A stretch of 64,000 nt of DNA from CAVSWT01 sp963731745 (GTDB lineage Bacteria > Bacteroidota > Ignavibacteria > Ignavibacteriales > Ignavibacteriaceae), in assembly GCA_963731745.1 (NCBI GenBank), contig CAVSWT010000016.1, positions 62,001 through 126,000 on the forward strand, written 5' to 3'. Position 1 is the stretch's first letter; the number at the start of each line of letters is the position of its first letter. Below, piece after piece: positions 44,589 through 54,033 of the stretch. A model generated the notes under the pieces. That model saw only the letters and a program-made list of their open reading frames with translations, was not told where the DNA came from and did no database searches. The position numbers and the translations under genes are program-made.

Positions 44589-47399
44589 TTATAGTTTGTA
44601 AGTGATTCCGAATGAAATATTCCTTCCTAGAATATCCTTTTCTGTTATTTGATCGCCGTAAGGAAGAGGAGCTTGTTGAAATTGAACTCTTTCCTGGTTA
44701 AGTAAGTCCTTTACGGTAAATTTTAGTGTAAGTGAATTTAGAACTGTCTTCGATACTGAAAAATCTATTAGATCCACTGGTCGTTCCAAAGTATTTCCCA
44801 GATCAATGGAACCAACACTTATAATTCTTTGCCCCACTTTGTTATATGTTAGCGAAGTATTTAATCCTAATTGTAAATTATCATAATAAAGTCCAAAGTT
44901 GATAATGTAAGGTGCCTGTCCCTGCAGCGGCCTCTCGGATTGTTGATATGAATTTTCACTTAATTCAACTTTAGATTTAATTGCACTTCCGTTCCCCACA
45001 AAAGAAAAATCTTCAAAGAAAGGGGATATAAAGCCTAATGACTTTCTTATTTCAATTTCGATTCCGTAGTTTTTAGCTTTGTCTGCATTAGCAAATGATC
45101 GAATTGGTTCATTTGCAGAAGCTTTTAAAGTTTCTTCAATTGGATTTCTAAAGTCCTTATAGAATAAACTTAGAGCTACTAATTCTCCGGAACCCGGATA
45201 AAGTTCTACTCGAAAATCATAATTTCGGATCAGCGTTCTTTTTAAATCCGGATTACCTTGAATTAATTCATTAGTAATGAAATTAAAATAACTGAATGGC
45301 GCCATCTCCCTAAATTCCGGCCTTGCTAATGTGATACTGAAAGCTGAGCGTAGATTAATCCATTCATTTAAATGATAGGTTAGATTAACGCTTGGAAGTA
45401 TATCATTATATTTATTTTCAATTTTTAAAGTATCACCGACTAAATCAATTGTGTTTAAATCCTGTTCTGAGTTTTCTAATCTGATTCCGGTAACAATTCT
45501 CAAATCATCAAATGCGGTGGCATCGAACATTAAATAACCTGCATTAACAATTTGTTTAGAAAAATAACTGTCCGATGGTTTTGTATTTTCTAAAACTTGA
45601 ATGAATTTGTTGGTCATATTTTTAGGGACAAAAATTTGATCAACTGACGATTGAAGTACACTATCCTCGCGAAGGAAATCTCCTCCCGGAACATTTCTAA
45701 ATCCGAATGAGCGTGCGTCAAAAGTTCGATCTTTTTTATTATATGCAGCGCCTAATTTGAATTTGGGCAGCGAAGGGTTTTCAAAAATTTTAATATTAAA
45801 ATCGAGTGATCCGTTTATACTTTTATCATTTAGATTTCCATAATAGCGGGTATCAACGGATTCATTCATTAAAAATCTTAAAGGATCAGCAGGTTCTTCA
45901 ATTGCTCTATAATAAACAAATCTTCTTGCATCCGGTTCATCACGTTTCGATTTTGCATAACTCAAGTTCCAGTTTAGGCCAATTCCATTGAGTAAATTAA
46001 ATTGGTGTTCTCCGATTAGTTGATTTGATAGCAATGAACGCGAAACATAATTCATTGAAGTAATTGAACGGTATTGATCAGCATATCTATAATCTCCAGA
46101 ATATAAAGTTGTTATATCATCTGCATTTTGATTGTAAACATTTTTAAAGCTTATTTTATTTGTTCCCGAGAACTTATAACTCAAATTCAACAGTCCGCCG
46201 AGATTTATGCTTCTTGTATAACTAGAGCCTTTATATGAAAATCTAGGCCCCGAAAAATCATAAAAACTTTTTTCAAGATTTTTTGTCTCTCCTTTATTGG
46301 AATAATTTACAGAGCCAATAAATCCGAAAGTATTTCCGCTAAGGTCATATTTATTTCCAATATCTATTTTAAATGATCCATTAATTGGAGCGTTTATAGG
46401 TTTTGTACTCCAGTCATTGCTGAATGATTGAGTTAATCCTTCCAATTCTGAGTTGGAATAAGCTCCTCTCGATATTTTGGTGCTCGTAATTTCTGAAGGT
46501 AAAGATCTCGTTCCGTCATCATATCCAAGAAAATCTTTTCTGCCTCCGTTATAAGTCATGAATTGTTTCCCCGTTGTAAGTGTATTATATGTACCGCCGG
46601 TACTTATGTTAAAAATGAAATTGGAGGGAAATTCAATTGTGTTTATTTGGACTAAGCCGCCAGAAAAATCTGCGGGTTTATCTGGCGTAAAAGTTTTCGA
46701 AGTAATTACATCTTGTATTAAGCTAGCAGGGAAAATGTCATAAGAAAAACTTTTCTTCTCCGGATCAGTGCTTGGCAGCGTTGAACCGTTAAGCATAGTT
46801 GAATTATATCTGTCGCTTACTCCGCGGATATAAGCATATTTTCCTTCAGAGATGGTAACGCCGGTCATTCTTTTTAAAACATCTGCTCCATCTGAGCTGT
46901 TATTTTTTGAAATTAATTCGGCGCTAATTCCATCGACTATATCTTCTGAATTTTTTTGAATTTTAAGAACCGATGCTTCAGTTGATTTTAAAGCCTCAGC
47001 AGTTATAACCACAGCGTCTAGTTGAGTAACACTTGGCTGTAAAGGAACATCCAGTTTTGCCGATTGATTTTCATCAACTTTGACATTCTCAATTATCATA
47101 GGCTGGTAAGAAATGTAAGAGACTTTTATTTTGTAGCTTCCGGCTTTTAGATTTTCAATTTTATAAACACCGTCAATATCGGTGGATGCGCCGGTGGTTG
47201 TTCCAAGCAAAACTATATTTGCTCCAATTAAAGCTTCGTTGGTTGTTTTATCTGTAATTTTTCCGGTTATTGAACCTGTTCCCTGGGCATTTGCTTTAAC
47301 AGATAAAACAATGAAAATTATCAGAATTGTGGTTGAAAAATAATTTGATATTTTAGCTCCCAAGGAGATAGAAAAATTTTGTATCAATGAAAAATTCAT
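44589..47399 (-). CDS. TonB-dependent outer-membrane receptor, phosphate-box controlled
   Basis: This is an active outer-membrane importer of 936 residues. It has a signal region (about 1-38, VKANAQ), a carboxypeptidase-regulatory-like beta-sandwich (about 42-125, GSITGKITDKTTNEALIGANI), a plug domain (about 150-280, DVLKRMTGVTISEGKYAYIRGVSDRYNS) and a 22-strand barrel ending in SFGITYKL. The ligand is not known. The promoter has four 11-bp-spaced TTAACA-type repeats, and the next gene encodes the duplicated secreted protein. Its surroundings (pst, phn, an extra PstS) make a phosphorus-containing ligand the best guess. Confidence 0.93.
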   Translation of the reverse strand: MNFSLIQNFSISLGAKISNYFSTTILIIFIVLSVKANAQGTGSITGKITDKTTNEALIGANIVLLGTTTGASTDIDGVYKIENLKAGSYKIKVSYISYQPMIIENVKVDENQSAKLDVPLQPSVTQLDAVVITAEALKSTEASVLKIQKNSEDIVDGISAELISKNNSSDGADVLKRMTGVTISEGKYAYIRGVSDRYNSTMLNGSTLPSTDPEKKSFSYDIFPASLIQDVITSKTFTPDKPADFSGGLVQINTIEFPSNFIFNISTGGTYNTLTTGKQFMTYNGGRKDFLGYDDGTRSLPSEITSTKISRGAYSNSELEGLTQSFSNDWSTKPINAPINGSFKIDIGNKYDLSGNTFGFIGSVNYSNKGETKNLEKSFYDFSGPRFSYKGSSYTRSINLGGLLNLSYKFSGTNKISFKNVYNQNADDITTLYSGDYRYADQYRSITSMNYVSRSLLSNQLIGEHQFNLLNGIGLNWNLSYAKSKRDEPDARRFVYYRAIEEPADPLRFLMNESVDTRYYGNLNDKSINGSLDFNIKIFENPSLPKFKLGAAYNKKDRTFDARSFGFRNVPGGDFLREDSVLQSSVDQIFVPKNMTNKFIQVLENTKPSDSYFSKQIVNAGYLMFDATAFDDLRIVTGIRLENSEQDLNTIDLVGDTLKIENKYNDILPSVNLTYHLNEWINLRSAFSITLARPEFREMAPFSYFNFITNELIQGNPDLKRTLIRNYDFRVELYPGSGELVALSLFYKDFRNPIEETLKASANEPIRSFANADKAKNYGIEIEIRKSLGFISPFFEDFSFVGNGSAIKSKVELSENSYQQSERPLQGQAPYIINFGLYYDNLQLGLNTSLTYNKVGQRIISVGSIDLGNTLERPVDLIDFSVSKTVLNSLTLKFTVKDLLNQERVQFQQAPLPYGDQITEKDILGRNISFGITYKL

Positions 47400-47450
47400 T
47401 TCACTCCCGTTCCTTTAAATAATTAATTAAAATGGTTAACTTCGACGAGT

Positions 47451-47506
47451 CAAACTTAGCAGGCGAATGTTAACGGAATGTTAAGGCAGTGTTATGGAAA
47501 TGTTAA
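47451..47506 (-). promoter_or_regulatory. Phosphate-box array and promoter of the TonB receptor operon
   Basis: Hexamers TGTTAA (47468), TGTTAA (47479), TGTTAT (47490) and TGTTAA (47501) lie exactly 11 bp apart. On the minus strand these are TTAACA repeats, followed nine bases later by a -7 box TAAGTTTG (47451-47458, fits TAnnTTTG). The repeats occupy the -33 region, as expected for an activator that replaces it. Confidence 0.78.
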
Positions 47507-47539
47507 CTTTAAATTTGAGGGGGCTAAAAAATTAAATTT

Positions 47540-48376
47540 TTATTTTTCTTCCCACAAAGGGATGTAACCTTCTTCTCGAACGATTTTTTGTCCGGCCGGA
47601 CTAATAACCCATTCAATAAACTCTTTTATTTCTTTACCAGGAGTGTTTAATACATAAAAATGTAAATAACGACTAATCGGATATTTATCATTTAAAACGT
47701 TTTCTTCAGTTGGTTCAATTCCATTGATTTTTGAATGATAAATTCCATTTTTAAATCCAATACCCCCGTAGCCAATTGCAAATTTATTTTCTTTCACTTG
47801 TTCAATCACTTGATTTGTAGTTGCTTCAGTTTTTGCACTTGAACAATATTCTTCGTCTCCAAGAACATGTTCTTTAAAATACAAATGAGTGCCTGAGTTC
47901 GGAGATCTAATGATGACTTTTATTGGAAAATTTTCACCGCCAATATCTTTCCAATTAGTGATATTACAAGTAAAGATATTTTTTAAATTGTCCATTGAGA
48001 TATTTTTAACCGGATTTTGTTTATTGAGATAAACACTCAATGCATCTTTTGCAATTATATATGAAATACCGATTAAGTTATATTTTTCGGCAAGCAGCTT
48101 TACCTCTTCCGGAGTTAGAGTTCTTGAAGCTGTACAAATATCAACATCTCCATTTAATAAAGCATCTACTCCTGTCGCAGATCCGCCGCCTTCAACATAA
48201 ATCGAAAATTCAGGATGAAGTTTCATAAATCCCTCGGCTAAAGCTTTAGTTAGCTTTAACATAGTATCAGATCCTTTGATTTTTATTATGGCTTTTTGTG
48301 CAGAGGGTTTAAAGAAACAGCCAAAATTAAATATCGAAATAAGGATGATAATATTTAAAAAATATTTTTTTATCAC
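47540..48376 (-). CDS. Orphan PstS-family phosphate-binding protein
   Basis: This is a periplasmic binding protein of about 278 residues. The start chosen is GTG 48376, which shares a base with the upstream TAG stop; a longer frame to 48436 would overlap that gene by 61 bp and add a non-signal-like basic leader. The N terminus then reads as a signal with Cys near FNFGCF, probably lipid-attached. Motifs are IKGSDTMLKLTKALAEGF, YVEGGGSATGVDALL, DICTASRTLTPEE and SPNSGTHLYFKEHVL. No permease is adjacent, so it may feed PstCA, sense phosphate, or store it at the envelope. Confidence 0.85.
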   Translation of the reverse strand: MIKKYFLNIIILISIFNFGCFFKPSAQKAIIKIKGSDTMLKLTKALAEGFMKLHPEFSIYVEGGGSATGVDALLNGDVDICTASRTLTPEEVKLLAEKYNLIGISYIIAKDALSVYLNKQNPVKNISMDNLKNIFTCNITNWKDIGGENFPIKVIIRSPNSGTHLYFKEHVLGDEEYCSSAKTEATTNQVIEQVKENKFAIGYGGIGFKNGIYHSKINGIEPTEENVLNDKYPISRYLHFYVLNTPGKEIKEFIEWVISPAGQKIVREEGYIPLWEEK

Positions 48377-50019
48377 TATCGCTTTTCTGCTTTTGCCTTT
48401 AATTGAGGAAATAAAAAAGGAGAACCTTGATTCCATTCAGGAACATTTTCTGAATTACATAAATCAAAACAAATCGATAAAATAAGTTTTAAATGCTCAA
48501 CGGTTGCATCTAAATTGATCTTTTGCGAAAGATCATCTGAAGGTGAATGATAAATATTTTCACTGTAATTGATCAGCATCTTTATTGCTTCGTCTCTTGA
48601 GTAATGAACATAATCCGGCCCTTCAGCAATTAAGATTGATGGAATTCCTGCCATTGCAAAAGCAATTTGGTCAGACATAAAAAATGACTCGCCCCCTTCA
48701 AATTCATAAGGAATTTCAGTCATTTTAAGATTAAATTTATTCAAGGATTGATTAAGAAAATTTTTTAAAGTTGAATATTCTGAACCGACACCGATTACGC
48801 TTTTAAATTCATCATAAAAAGCAAGGCCGTCAATATTAATATCCGCTATAGTTTTATAAAGAGGGACAATTGGATTGTCCGTATAATAAGTCGAACCCAG
48901 CAATCCTTTTTCTTCACCTGTTAAAAGTATAAATAAAATTGAACGGGAAATTTTATTCTTATTCTGTTTAAGTATTCTTGCGATCTCCAATAATCCTGAA
49001 ACTCCCATAGCATTATCAGAAGCACCGTTATAAATTGAATCGCCATTGATAGGTTTTCCAATTCCTAGATGATCATAATGAGCGGAAAGTATTAAATATG
49101 AATTGTCTAAATTTTTATCATTTCCTTTTATCATTCCGATTATATTTGGTGATAAAAAATCTTTTTCCTTAAATTCACCTTTAAATGAGAGATCAGTATT
49201 TAACTCAAAACTTTTCATATTCCCTTCGATGTGCATTTTAATTATATCATCGTAATTAAAACCGCTTCCATCAAATAAGAGATTTATCTTATCCGGATTT
49301 ATTATTAAACTTAAATTTCCTGAAGCTGAATAAGCAAGAGTTACACTTTCAAATTGTGAATTCTTTTTAGCTTTTTCCCATTCAGTATTTCCATCATCAT
49401 AAATATTGGGAATAATTATGCTTCCTGCAGCGCCTCTTGATAATGCCAATCTTTGCTTTGCTTCAGGATAACTATAAATAGTTGGATTGTCGCCTTCAAA
49501 ATAATTTTCATCTTTTGATTTTGGTTCGCCGGAAAGCATAACTGCTATTTTTCCACTTACATCAGCGGATTGAAAATCATTATAATCAAACTCAGGCGCG
49601 ACAATTCCATACCCAACAAAAACTAATTGAATTGGCGCCGGAATGAAAGTTTGTTCCCCCGATTTATATAAAATATAATCCTCGTTAAGCTTAAATGTAG
49701 AAGTATCCTTTTTACTATATATAATTAATTGTGAATTCATTTGCGGAATGCTGCTGTGCATCGGAATGTATTGAAAGAATGAACTATTATTGTCTACCGG
49801 AGTTAATCCTATTTCTTTAAATTGATTTACAAGAAATTGGGCTGCTTTCTTTTCCGCCTCAGTTCCTGTTCCCCTGCCCTCTAATGAATCATCGGCGAGA
49901 ATATTAGTAAAAGTTTTTAAATTATCTTTTGAAAAAGTATACGGACTTGATAATAGAGTATCAATCTGCGGGTAAATACAATGCTGAATTAAGAATAGAA
50001 GAATTATTAGGATTTTCAT
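48376..50019 (-). CDS. M28-family zinc aminopeptidase, secreted
   Basis: The product has 547 residues with a signal peptide (1-18). The catalytic domain has H314-x-D316 (SAHYDHLG), D335 (GASDNAMG) and the E369-E370 pair (LLTGEEKG), the usual M28 two-zinc site. A PA-like insert occupies about 120-290. The substrate would be peptides outside the cytoplasm. Its stop overlaps the GTG start of the orphan PstS gene by one base, so the two are coexpressed, which is odd for a peptidase unless it scavenges peptides during starvation. Confidence 0.88.
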   Translation of the reverse strand: MKILIILLFLIQHCIYPQIDTLLSSPYTFSKDNLKTFTNILADDSLEGRGTGTEAEKKAAQFLVNQFKEIGLTPVDNNSSFFQYIPMHSSIPQMNSQLIIYSKKDTSTFKLNEDYILYKSGEQTFIPAPIQLVFVGYGIVAPEFDYNDFQSADVSGKIAVMLSGEPKSKDENYFEGDNPTIYSYPEAKQRLALSRGAAGSIIIPNIYDDGNTEWEKAKKNSQFESVTLAYSASGNLSLIINPDKINLLFDGSGFNYDDIIKMHIEGNMKSFELNTDLSFKGEFKEKDFLSPNIIGMIKGNDKNLDNSYLILSAHYDHLGIGKPINGDSIYNGASDNAMGVSGLLEIARILKQNKNKISRSILFILLTGEEKGLLGSTYYTDNPIVPLYKTIADINIDGLAFYDEFKSVIGVGSEYSTLKNFLNQSLNKFNLKMTEIPYEFEGGESFFMSDQIAFAMAGIPSILIAEGPDYVHYSRDEAIKMLINYSENIYHSPSDDLSQKINLDATVEHLKLILSICFDLCNSENVPEWNQGSPFLFPQLKAKAEKR

Positions 50020-50215
50020 TTATCAACTAAAATAATTAGAAAAATGAAAACTAATTTAAATTAAATAATTTAGATTTTATTATTTATCGAATTTATTTGT
50101 TTAATTGGAAGTAACCCAAAAAATTCATTTAAGAAATTTGAGAAGTATTTTAGGCCGACTGCTAAAGCTTTTTACCAAAGCGAATTTTAAGATAATAAAT
50201 TTGAAGAAGACTATA

Positions 50216-51295
50216 CTAATAAATCGCTTCTCTAATTTTGGCACTTATATAATCCATTACCCAAACTACAAAAGCAATCATCAATACAATTAGTCCTACT
50301 TCATGCCAGCGGGCAAGACCCTGATACTGCATTAGTAATGTACCAATGCCACCGCCGCCTACTAAACCAATTACTGTTGCCATTCTAACATTTATATCCC
50401 AGCGATAAATTGTGAATGAAAGAAACGGCAATACAATTTGAGGGACAACCGCATACCAAACAACCTGGATTTTATTTGCACCGGTTGCAGAAATAGCTTC
50501 GATAGGGCCTTCTTCAATATTTTCTATAGCTTCAGAATATAATTTCGCATTGGATGCTATGGTATGAACCAGTAAAGCTATCATTCCAGCGAAAGGTCCT
50601 ATCCCAACCCAAACTGAAAAAATAATTGCCCAAATTAATGGTTCGATTGATCGAATAAAATTTAGGACTATTCTTAAAACATAATAAACAGCGAAAGAAA
50701 CTTTATTGGTCTTCATTAAATTTCGTGCAGTGAAAAAACTTAAAACAAGAGTAAGTGGAATTGAAATCAGAGTTGCAAGTAAGGCAATATAAATTGTTTC
50801 AATCATAGCAAATAATGCGTCATCAAATATTCCCATATTCGGCTGAAACATAGCCCCGAAAATTCTTTCTGCGCCTTGTATTCCTTCACTGCTGAACAAA
50901 CCAACTATTGAAATTTTCGTAACTATCCAGCCTGCAATAAAAGTTATATTAAACAGAAACCACCCGAAAATTTCGACTGTCCACTTTGTTACTTTGTTAT
51001 CTTTTGCAATTCCGAATAACTTGCAGGATAGTGAAGTGCGTGAGGCTGTCCAAGAAATCCCAATCACCACACTAATAACATATATAATTCCAATCTCCCT
51101 CCAGGAAAAAGGAAGATCACGTAATTCTAAAATGAACTTATAATAGACGGCTCTCTCTAAAACAATTAAAGAATAAAAAACTAGGAAGATATCAAGCAAT
51201 GCTGATTTTAAAAAATTAAATTTTTCTTCCCTCTTTTTATTCTGATTTATAATTTGGTGCGGAGTTAATTCTATTTCCGGATTTGGGATTGTCAT
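50216..51295 (-). CDS. phnE: Phosphonate/phosphate ABC transporter permease PhnE
   Basis: This is an inner-membrane permease of 359 residues, longer than the usual about 260 because of an extra N-terminal cytoplasmic and membrane segment (about 1-100). The core has six helices, the motif ISIPLTLVLSFFTARNLM and the coupling loop GPIEAISATGANKIQVVWYAVVPQ, which mark the PhnE family. It overlaps phnC by 4 bp. No second permease gene follows, so PhnE is presumably a homodimer. Confidence 0.92.
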   Translation of the reverse strand: MTIPNPEIELTPHQIINQNKKREEKFNFLKSALLDIFLVFYSLIVLERAVYYKFILELRDLPFSWREIGIIYVISVVIGISWTASRTSLSCKLFGIAKDNKVTKWTVEIFGWFLFNITFIAGWIVTKISIVGLFSSEGIQGAERIFGAMFQPNMGIFDDALFAMIETIYIALLATLISIPLTLVLSFFTARNLMKTNKVSFAVYYVLRIVLNFIRSIEPLIWAIIFSVWVGIGPFAGMIALLVHTIASNAKLYSEAIENIEEGPIEAISATGANKIQVVWYAVVPQIVLPFLSFTIYRWDINVRMATVIGLVGGGGIGTLLMQYQGLARWHEVGLIVLMIAFVVWVMDYISAKIREAIY

Positions 51296-52053
51296 CTAAT
51301 TTCCACCTCTTCCGCTTCTTCACCATAAATGGTTCTAAACCAATTTTCGTCAATGTCACCAGGTAAACCCTCGTAAACTATTTCTCCGCCTTTTAAAGCA
51401 ATTACCCGCGAGGCATATCTTCTTACCAAACTTAGAAAATGAAGATTGCAAATAACCGTGGTGCCAAGCTCCTTATTAATTTTTTCAAAATACTGCATAA
51501 CTGAATTTGAAGTCGCCGGATCTAAAGATGCAACTGGTTCATCAGCTAAAAGCAGCTTTGGATTTTGCATTAGACTTCTGGCAATTGCTACACGCTGCTG
51601 CTGGCCGCCGCTTAAAGAGTCAGCACGAATATTTGCTTTTTCTGTTATGCCAACGGTTTCCAGACTTCGATAAGCCTCATCTATTGTTTCTTTTGAAAAT
51701 TTTTCGAGAATTGAATTTAATGTTCCTAATGAACCTAATTTGCCGGAAAGTACGTTTGTTAAAACAGATCTTCGTTTTATTAGATTGAATTGCTGAAATA
51801 CCATTCCAATCTGGCTTTTAACTTTTCTCAGCTCTTCGCCTTTTATGTGGGTTATATTTTTTCCAAGAAATTCAACTGTGCCTGATGTTGGTTCAATCAA
51901 GCGGTTAATACATCTTAACAAAGTCGATTTACCCGAACCGGATAAACCGATTACTATTAGGAATTCTCCTGCATTAACTTTAAAGCTTACACCTTTTAAA
52001 GCATGAGTTCCATTAGGATATATTTTGTGAAGGTTTTCTACTTTTAACAACAT
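51292..52053 (-). CDS. phnC: Phosphonate/phosphate ABC transporter ATPase PhnC
   Basis: This ATPase of 253 residues has Walker A GLSGSGKST, signature LSGGQQQRVAIARSLM, Walker B LLLADEPVASLDP and the PhnC stretch GMVFQQFNLIKRRSVLTNVL. It overlaps phnD by one base and phnE by 4 bp. Together these form a complete importer. C-P lyase genes are absent from the window. Confidence 0.94.
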   Translation of the reverse strand: MLLKVENLHKIYPNGTHALKGVSFKVNAGEFLIVIGLSGSGKSTLLRCINRLIEPTSGTVEFLGKNITHIKGEELRKVKSQIGMVFQQFNLIKRRSVLTNVLSGKLGSLGTLNSILEKFSKETIDEAYRSLETVGITEKANIRADSLSGGQQQRVAIARSLMQNPKLLLADEPVASLDPATSNSVMQYFEKINKELGTTVICNLHFLSLVRRYASRVIALKGGEIVYEGLPGDIDENWFRTIYGEEAEEVEIR

Positions 52054-52982
52054 TATTTTTTTACTAGATCTTCGAATGAAACATTCTGTTCTTTTAATAA
52101 TTTGCGAAGAGGATCGTAATCACTATCCTTTGTAGGAATTAATCCAACAATATCATAAATATCAAACATAGCTTTCTTACCTGACGGTGTTTTAACATAA
52201 TCTATTAAAGCGTTAATAACTTTATTTTTCATTTCCTCAGGTAAATCTTTTCTAAAAACCCAGGGATCATTTGGAATTGGTTGTGTGAATCCAATTATTT
52301 TAACTTTCTTTTCAACATCCGGAAATTGTTTTTCAACTCGCATTCTTGCATCCAAAATTTCTCCGGTTTTAGAATCAGGCGGTGAATAATAAGTTGCACC
52401 TGCCGCTGCCTGGCCTTGATACACCATTGTAACCACATTATCATGACGCATTGCAAATACAGTTTCACTTGGGTGAATTCCCATCGCGTCTAATTTCGCT
52501 TTAGGTAAAATGTAACCAGAAGTTGAAGAAGGATCGACATAAGCCATGCTTCTTCCTTCAATGTCTTGTAAACTGTCGATTCCGGAATCAATTCGAGTTA
52601 TAAACTGACCGCGGTATGAAGTTTCACCACCATCACGTACAATTCTTAATTTTGCTTCAACACCGTATTTTGCATTTGCCATTAGATATGAAAATGTATT
52701 TAGTCCGGCAATGTCAGCTTTCTTTGTGCCGAATGCTTCTACAACTGCAACAAAACTTGCAGGAACAGCCGAAACAAAATAATAGCCTGTTTCTTCTTCC
52801 AAAAAGTTTATCAACTCACGGGCATTTGTGGTGATACGTTTAGCATCTACGGAAGGTGTAAAATAAATTCGAATAGGATTAGTTTTTGTCCCTAATTTCC
52901 CCTCATTTAAATCTCTATATGATGCGACTGCAATGAACAGAAGCAAAGGTGATATGAATAATAAAAATTTTAAGATCTTCAT
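52053..52982 (-). CDS. phnD: Phosphonate/phosphite/phosphate-binding protein PhnD
   Basis: This is a periplasmic receptor of 309 residues with an N-terminal signal (about 1-20). Motifs are IRIYFTPSVDAKRI, DIAGLNTFSYLMAN, SMAYVDPSSTSGYILP and HDNVVTMVYQGQAAAGATYY, the ligand-pocket blocks of the PhnD family. It starts the phnD-C-E operon. A single TGTTAA at 53044 lies upstream but without the 11-bp partners seen elsewhere. Which phosphorus compound it binds cannot be told from sequence. Confidence 0.92.
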   Translation of the reverse strand: MKILKFLLFISPLLLFIAVASYRDLNEGKLGTKTNPIRIYFTPSVDAKRITTNARELINFLEEETGYYFVSAVPASFVAVVEAFGTKKADIAGLNTFSYLMANAKYGVEAKLRIVRDGGETSYRGQFITRIDSGIDSLQDIEGRSMAYVDPSSTSGYILPKAKLDAMGIHPSETVFAMRHDNVVTMVYQGQAAAGATYYSPPDSKTGEILDARMRVEKQFPDVEKKVKIIGFTQPIPNDPWVFRKDLPEEMKNKVINALIDYVKTPSGKKAMFDIYDIVGLIPTKDSDYDPLRKLLKEQNVSFEDLVKK

Positions 52983-53197
52983 AACAAAATAATTTTTCGA
53001 TTTTTAAATATGTGAATAAGTTGCTTTGCAGACAAATAATTTGATGTTAAATATTTATTGTTTATTCAGAAATCCTTTTATTATTACAATTTTAAATATT
53101 TTTAGATTTTTGATTTGAAAAAAGGTATATTTTTTTGAAGGAATGAATTTAATTCTTGTAATTTCCTATATTTATAAAACTAGTTAATTCTTGAAAA

Positions 53198-53956
53198 ATG
53201 AATATGAAAGATACAACTAATAGATTCTCTAATAGAGTTGAGAATTATATTAAATTCAGGCCCTCTTACCCTGAAAAATTAATTGACTATTTAAATGAAG
53301 TTGTGGGTATTAATCAAGAATCTATTGTCGCAGATATTGGCGCCGGAACCGGAATATTTACGGAACAATTAGTAAACAAAGTTAAAAGCATTTATGCTGT
53401 TGAGCCCAACTTAGAAATGAGAATGGCAGCTGATTTGCGGCTGAGGAAATATCCAAATTATTTTTCAATAAATGGTACTGCTGAAAATACTACTCTCAAC
53501 AATAATATAATTGATTTTATAGTTGCTGCCCAGGCGTTTCATTGGTTTAATATTCCAAAAACGCATATCGAATTCAAACGTATTCTTAAAGAAAAAGGTA
53601 TTTTAATTTTAATATGGAACAGTCGAATAAATGATACAGAATTTTTAAAAGTGTATGAAGAAGCATTAAAAACATATTCGACAGATTATAATGAAGTGAA
53701 TCATCAGAATTTAAAGGAAGAAGATTTACAGAAGTTTTTTTCATCCAAAATTACAAAGGTAGAATTTGATAATTTTCAAGAGTTTAATTTTAATGGAGTA
53801 CTAGGAAGATTATTATCAAGCTCTTATGCTCCATTGGAGGGGACAGAAAATTATATTCATATTGAAAAAGTATTACGCGAAGCATTTACAAGCTTCTCAG
53901 AGAACGATTCTGTTAGATTTAATTATAAAACTGAAGTTTATTGGGGAGTTGTATAG
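53198..53956 (+). CDS. Class I SAM-dependent methyltransferase
   Basis: This is a cytoplasmic methyltransferase of 252 residues. Motif I VADIGAGTGIFTEQLV binds S-adenosylmethionine; AVEPNLEMR is the acidic loop; FIVAAQAFHWF is the post-II region typical of BioC/UbiE-like Methyltransf_11 proteins. The start is ATG 53198 (a second Met two codons on). The acceptor substrate is unknown, and no biotin or quinone genes are near. The next gene on this strand is 77 bp away, across a perfect 15-bp palindrome. Confidence 0.85.
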   Translation: MNMKDTTNRFSNRVENYIKFRPSYPEKLIDYLNEVVGINQESIVADIGAGTGIFTEQLVNKVKSIYAVEPNLEMRMAADLRLRKYPNYFSINGTAENTTLNNNIIDFIVAAQAFHWFNIPKTHIEFKRILKEKGILILIWNSRINDTEFLKVYEEALKTYSTDYNEVNHQNLKEEDLQKFFSSKITKVEFDNFQEFNFNGVLGRLLSSSYAPLEGTENYIHIEKVLREAFTSFSENDSVRFNYKTEVYWGVV

Positions 53957-53975
53957 GGTGCCTGCTCAATTTATC

Positions 53976-53990
53976 TAAATCTTAGATTTA
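53976..53990. other. Perfect 15-bp palindrome before the M14 peptidase gene
   Basis: TAAATCT (53976-53982), one base, AGATTTA (53984-53990). No T-tract follows closely. It may be an operator; the half site TAAATCT also occurs in the candidate feo operator. Confidence 0.35.
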
Positions 53991-54033
53991 AAAAATTTAT
54001 TCAATTATTAAATGAAGTAACAATAACTCGCTT

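Noticed and set aside
50105..50293. 62-codon plus-strand frame from TTG
   Set aside because: It overlaps the 3' end of phnE on the other strand, has no ribosome site and no recognisable product.
53030..53070. Phosphate box before phnD
   Set aside because: One TGTTAA is present at 53044, but no partner occurs 11 bp to either side.
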